Both the position numbers and the translations under genes were made by a program. From Sphingobacterium nematocida (GTDB lineage Bacteria; Bacteroidota; Bacteroidia; Sphingobacteriales; Sphingobacteriaceae), in contig NZ_FUZF01000023.1 of assembly GCF_900168125.1 (NCBI RefSeq), positions 1 through 64,000 on the forward strand: a stretch of DNA of 64,000 nucleotides, read 5' to 3'. Below are positions 62,598 to 64,000 of this stretch, in pieces. The notes below the pieces were generated by a model that had not been told where the DNA came from, did no database searches, and worked only from the letters and a program-made list of their open reading frames with translations. Every line of letters starts with the position of its first letter. Position 1 is the first letter of the stretch.

Positions 62598-63281
62598 TTA
62601 AAAAGCAAACCCTACTTGCAATCCAATATGGTAAAGGTCCCGCTTTGTTTCCGAACGAGACGACCCGCTATTTACAACGTTGGTCCGAACGATTGTAGTC
62701 GGCTGAAATTCAAAATAAGGTCCCGCAGAAATACTCATACCATTACGAAAACGAATATTAGCACCGACTTGTCCGTTGGCTATAAAACCAGATTTCATTT
62801 TGGAAGTATAATTATCCCGTTGACCAGAATTACTATCATACAATTCAATATCACTGCTATTGACCGCAAAGGAATATCCTGTAGAGACAGATACAAAAGG
62901 ACTAACTTTCTTATCGATAAAGCGAGCATTGAAGTTAACAAATAGAGGGATCGCAAAATAATTCGAAATCGTATTGGAAGAGTAGCCCATTACATTAGTA
63001 GTCACGTCACGATCGCTTGAAGTCTCATCTAAAGCGACCAGATGACGTATGCCCACACCCGGCCCTACAGCGATAAATTGGTTAATCTTGAAACTGGCTA
63101 CATAATCAAATTTCAGACTTAAGTAGTCATCTTCAAACGCATCGAACCAATCATTGTAATCTCTATGTTCTGAATCACCTATAACATAATTCATTCCAAA
63201 ACTGAATTTGTGATCTAGTCTCTTTTGTGCCGAGACAACAAGGTTAAATGAAAGCCCAAGTAGAATTAAAAAAAATCTCAT
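62598..63281 (-). CDS. outer-membrane beta-barrel protein (PorT/OmpA-like)
   Basis: About 227 residues from MRFFLILLGLSFNLVVSA, a signal peptide ending at VSAQ. Strands with alternating hydrophobic residues: KFDYVASFKINQFIAVGPGV, NYFAIPLFVNFNARF, VSPFVSVSTGYSFAVN, GFIANGQVGANIRFRNG. Resembles the PorT-type outer-membrane barrel domain (beta-barrel 2 family). Eight codons upstream there is another Met (63305), less likely since the signal peptide begins at 63281. It lies just upstream and divergent from ychF. Function unknown. Confidence 0.82.
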   Translation of the reverse strand: MRFFLILLGLSFNLVVSAQKRLDHKFSFGMNYVIGDSEHRDYNDWFDAFEDDYLSLKFDYVASFKINQFIAVGPGVGIRHLVALDETSSDRDVTTNVMGYSSNTISNYFAIPLFVNFNARFIDKKVSPFVSVSTGYSFAVNSSDIELYDSNSGQRDNYTSKMKSGFIANGQVGANIRFRNGMSISAGPYFEFQPTTIVRTNVVNSGSSRSETKRDLYHIGLQVGFAF

Positions 63282-63357
63282 ATGAAGTAATAATTTGTGT
63301 CCCAAAAATAAGCAAAGAAAGCAAATTGCAATACATATTTTGTTACACTAATTTTTC

Positions 63358-63365
63358 TATCTTTG
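63358..63365 (+). promoter_or_regulatory. -7 element of ychF
   Basis: TATCTTTG, perfect TAnnTTTG, 29 bases before the ATG at 63395; a TTTG 15 bases upstream is a possible, slightly close, -33 box. Confidence 0.6.
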
Positions 63366-63394
63366 TGCAAATTTTAATTATTTCAGCAAGACTC

Positions 63395-64000
63395 ATGGCT
63401 TTACAATGTGGTATAGTAGGCCTACCGAACGTAGGTAAATCAACATTATTCAATTGTTTGTCCAATGCGAAAGCACAAGCGGCAAACTTCCCTTTTTGTA
63501 CAATCGAACCCAATGTAGGCGTTATTACGGTTCCTGACGAGCGTCTCACTAAATTGGCAGAACTTGTAAACCCACAAAAGATTGTACCAAATACGATTGA
63601 AATTGTTGATATCGCAGGTTTAGTAAAAGGCGCCTCTAAAGGAGAAGGCTTAGGTAACCAGTTCTTAGGAAACATTCGCACGACAAATGCAATCATACAT
63701 GTATTGCGTTGTTTTGATGATGGCAATGTAATCCACGTGGACGGTTCTGTAGACCCTATCCGTGATAAAGAAATCATCGACACCGAACTTCAGCTAAAAG
63801 ATCTTGATACTGTCGTAAAACGTATTCAGAAAGTCGAGAAAATGGCTAAAACGGGTGGCGATAAAGATGCAAAGAAGACTTTTGAGATCCTATCTATTGT
63901 AAAAGAGCACTTAGAGTCTGGAAAATCAGCACGTACAGCCGCAATAAGTGAAGAAGATTTCGAATACATCGCAGATCTTACCTTGCTTACAGTAAAACCG
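63395..64000 (+). CDS. ychF: redox-regulated ATPase/GTPase YchF, 3'-truncated by the window end
   Basis: Reading from ATG 63395 the frame stays open to the end (202 codons, no stop), so the gene continues beyond the window; the whole protein should be about 365 residues. MALQCGIVGLPNVGKSTLFN is the P-loop of the OBG family, NFPFCTIEPNVGVITVPDER is the G2 region, IVDIAGLVKGASKGEGLGNQ is the G3 and switch region, and the following coiled-coil insert (KRIQKVEKMAKTG) is as in YchF. YchF prefers ATP through its altered G4. Ribosome-associated, involved in stress responses. Confidence 0.95.
   Translation, partial: MALQCGIVGLPNVGKSTLFNCLSNAKAQAANFPFCTIEPNVGVITVPDERLTKLAELVNPQKIVPNTIEIVDIAGLVKGASKGEGLGNQFLGNIRTTNAIIHVLRCFDDGNVIHVDGSVDPIRDKEIIDTELQLKDLDTVVKRIQKVEKMAKTGGDKDAKKTFEILSIVKEHLESGKSARTAAISEEDFEYIADLTLLTVKP

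Noticed and set aside
62562..62945. 127-codon plus-strand frame over the second barrel gene
   Set aside because: Antisense to a better supported outer-membrane protein; no family resemblance.
63343..63783. 146-codon open frame on the minus strand at the right end
   Set aside because: It is antisense to ychF. The plus strand here reads MALQCGIVGLPNVGKSTLFN and continues open to the window end.
1..64000. CRISPR array, tRNA, rRNA, prophage, complete insertion sequence
   Set aside because: No regularly spaced repeats, no tRNA cloverleaf or T-loop sequence, no transposase or integrase frame was found on reading both strands.

Overview
The window is about 64 kb of low-GC chromosomal DNA from a Bacteroidota bacterium, most likely a member of the Sphingobacteriaceae (Sphingobacterium-like). 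The basis is: many start regions carry the Bacteroidota -7 promoter element TAnnTTTG and few have strong Shine-Dalgarno sites; menaquinone is made by the futalosine route (mqnE, mqnA); PorT-type outer-membrane barrels and SusC-era style secreted/lipoprotein genes are common; and several gene orders are Bacteroidota-like (pheT - coiled-coil - zapA - 6S RNA - rny; gyrA followed by TPR genes; single-chain purL). No tRNA, rRNA, CRISPR array, prophage or intact insertion sequence was seen.

Layout. 0-6 kb: a C-terminally truncated HAD phosphatase, a secreted two-domain metallophosphoesterase, a PGRP-type amidase, a Crp/Fnr regulator with a quinone reductase-like flavoprotein, and a sulfatase. 6-12 kb: a urea/ammonium group: fused urease gamma-beta (ureAB), ureC, an AraC-type regulator, an Amt channel behind a 44-bp perfect palindrome, and arginase. 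Arginase makes urea, urease splits it, Amt handles ammonium; the urease accessory genes are not here. 12-15 kb: a DUF1697 gene, the remnant of an MFS transporter, a dyad-rich spacer, and a flavin monooxygenase that closely resembles trimethylamine monooxygenase (tmm). 15-23 kb: YggS, small envelope proteins, lysC-lysA and serC-serA.

23-36 kb: gyrA with two secreted TPR genes, an esterase, a dihaem cytochrome, sbcDC preceded by a long inverted repeat, and mqnE - histidine phosphatase - mqnA. 36-41.8 kb: an MsbA-like ABC exporter, aminotransferase-tyrA, and a LURP1/tubby-fold gene with a membrane partner. 41.8-51.3 kb: a heavy-metal efflux module (response regulator, histidine kinase, TolC, adaptor, RND pump) with a divergent His-motif TPR lipoprotein; a repeated box TTCTAAT-N4-TTCTAAT occurs at both control regions and is the best candidate for the regulator's binding site.

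51.5-64 kb: rny, a structured non-coding RNA with 6S RNA architecture, zapA, a ZapB-like coiled-coil protein, pheT, purL, DoxX, a lipoprotein polysaccharide deacetylase, a His-rich secreted protein, an outer-membrane barrel, and the first 202 codons of ychF running off the end of the window.

Most of the window is housekeeping. The parts most worth a second look are the efflux-module boxes, the tmm gene and its upstream spacer, the amt palindrome, the sbcD leader inverted repeat, and the metallophosphoesterase fusion.
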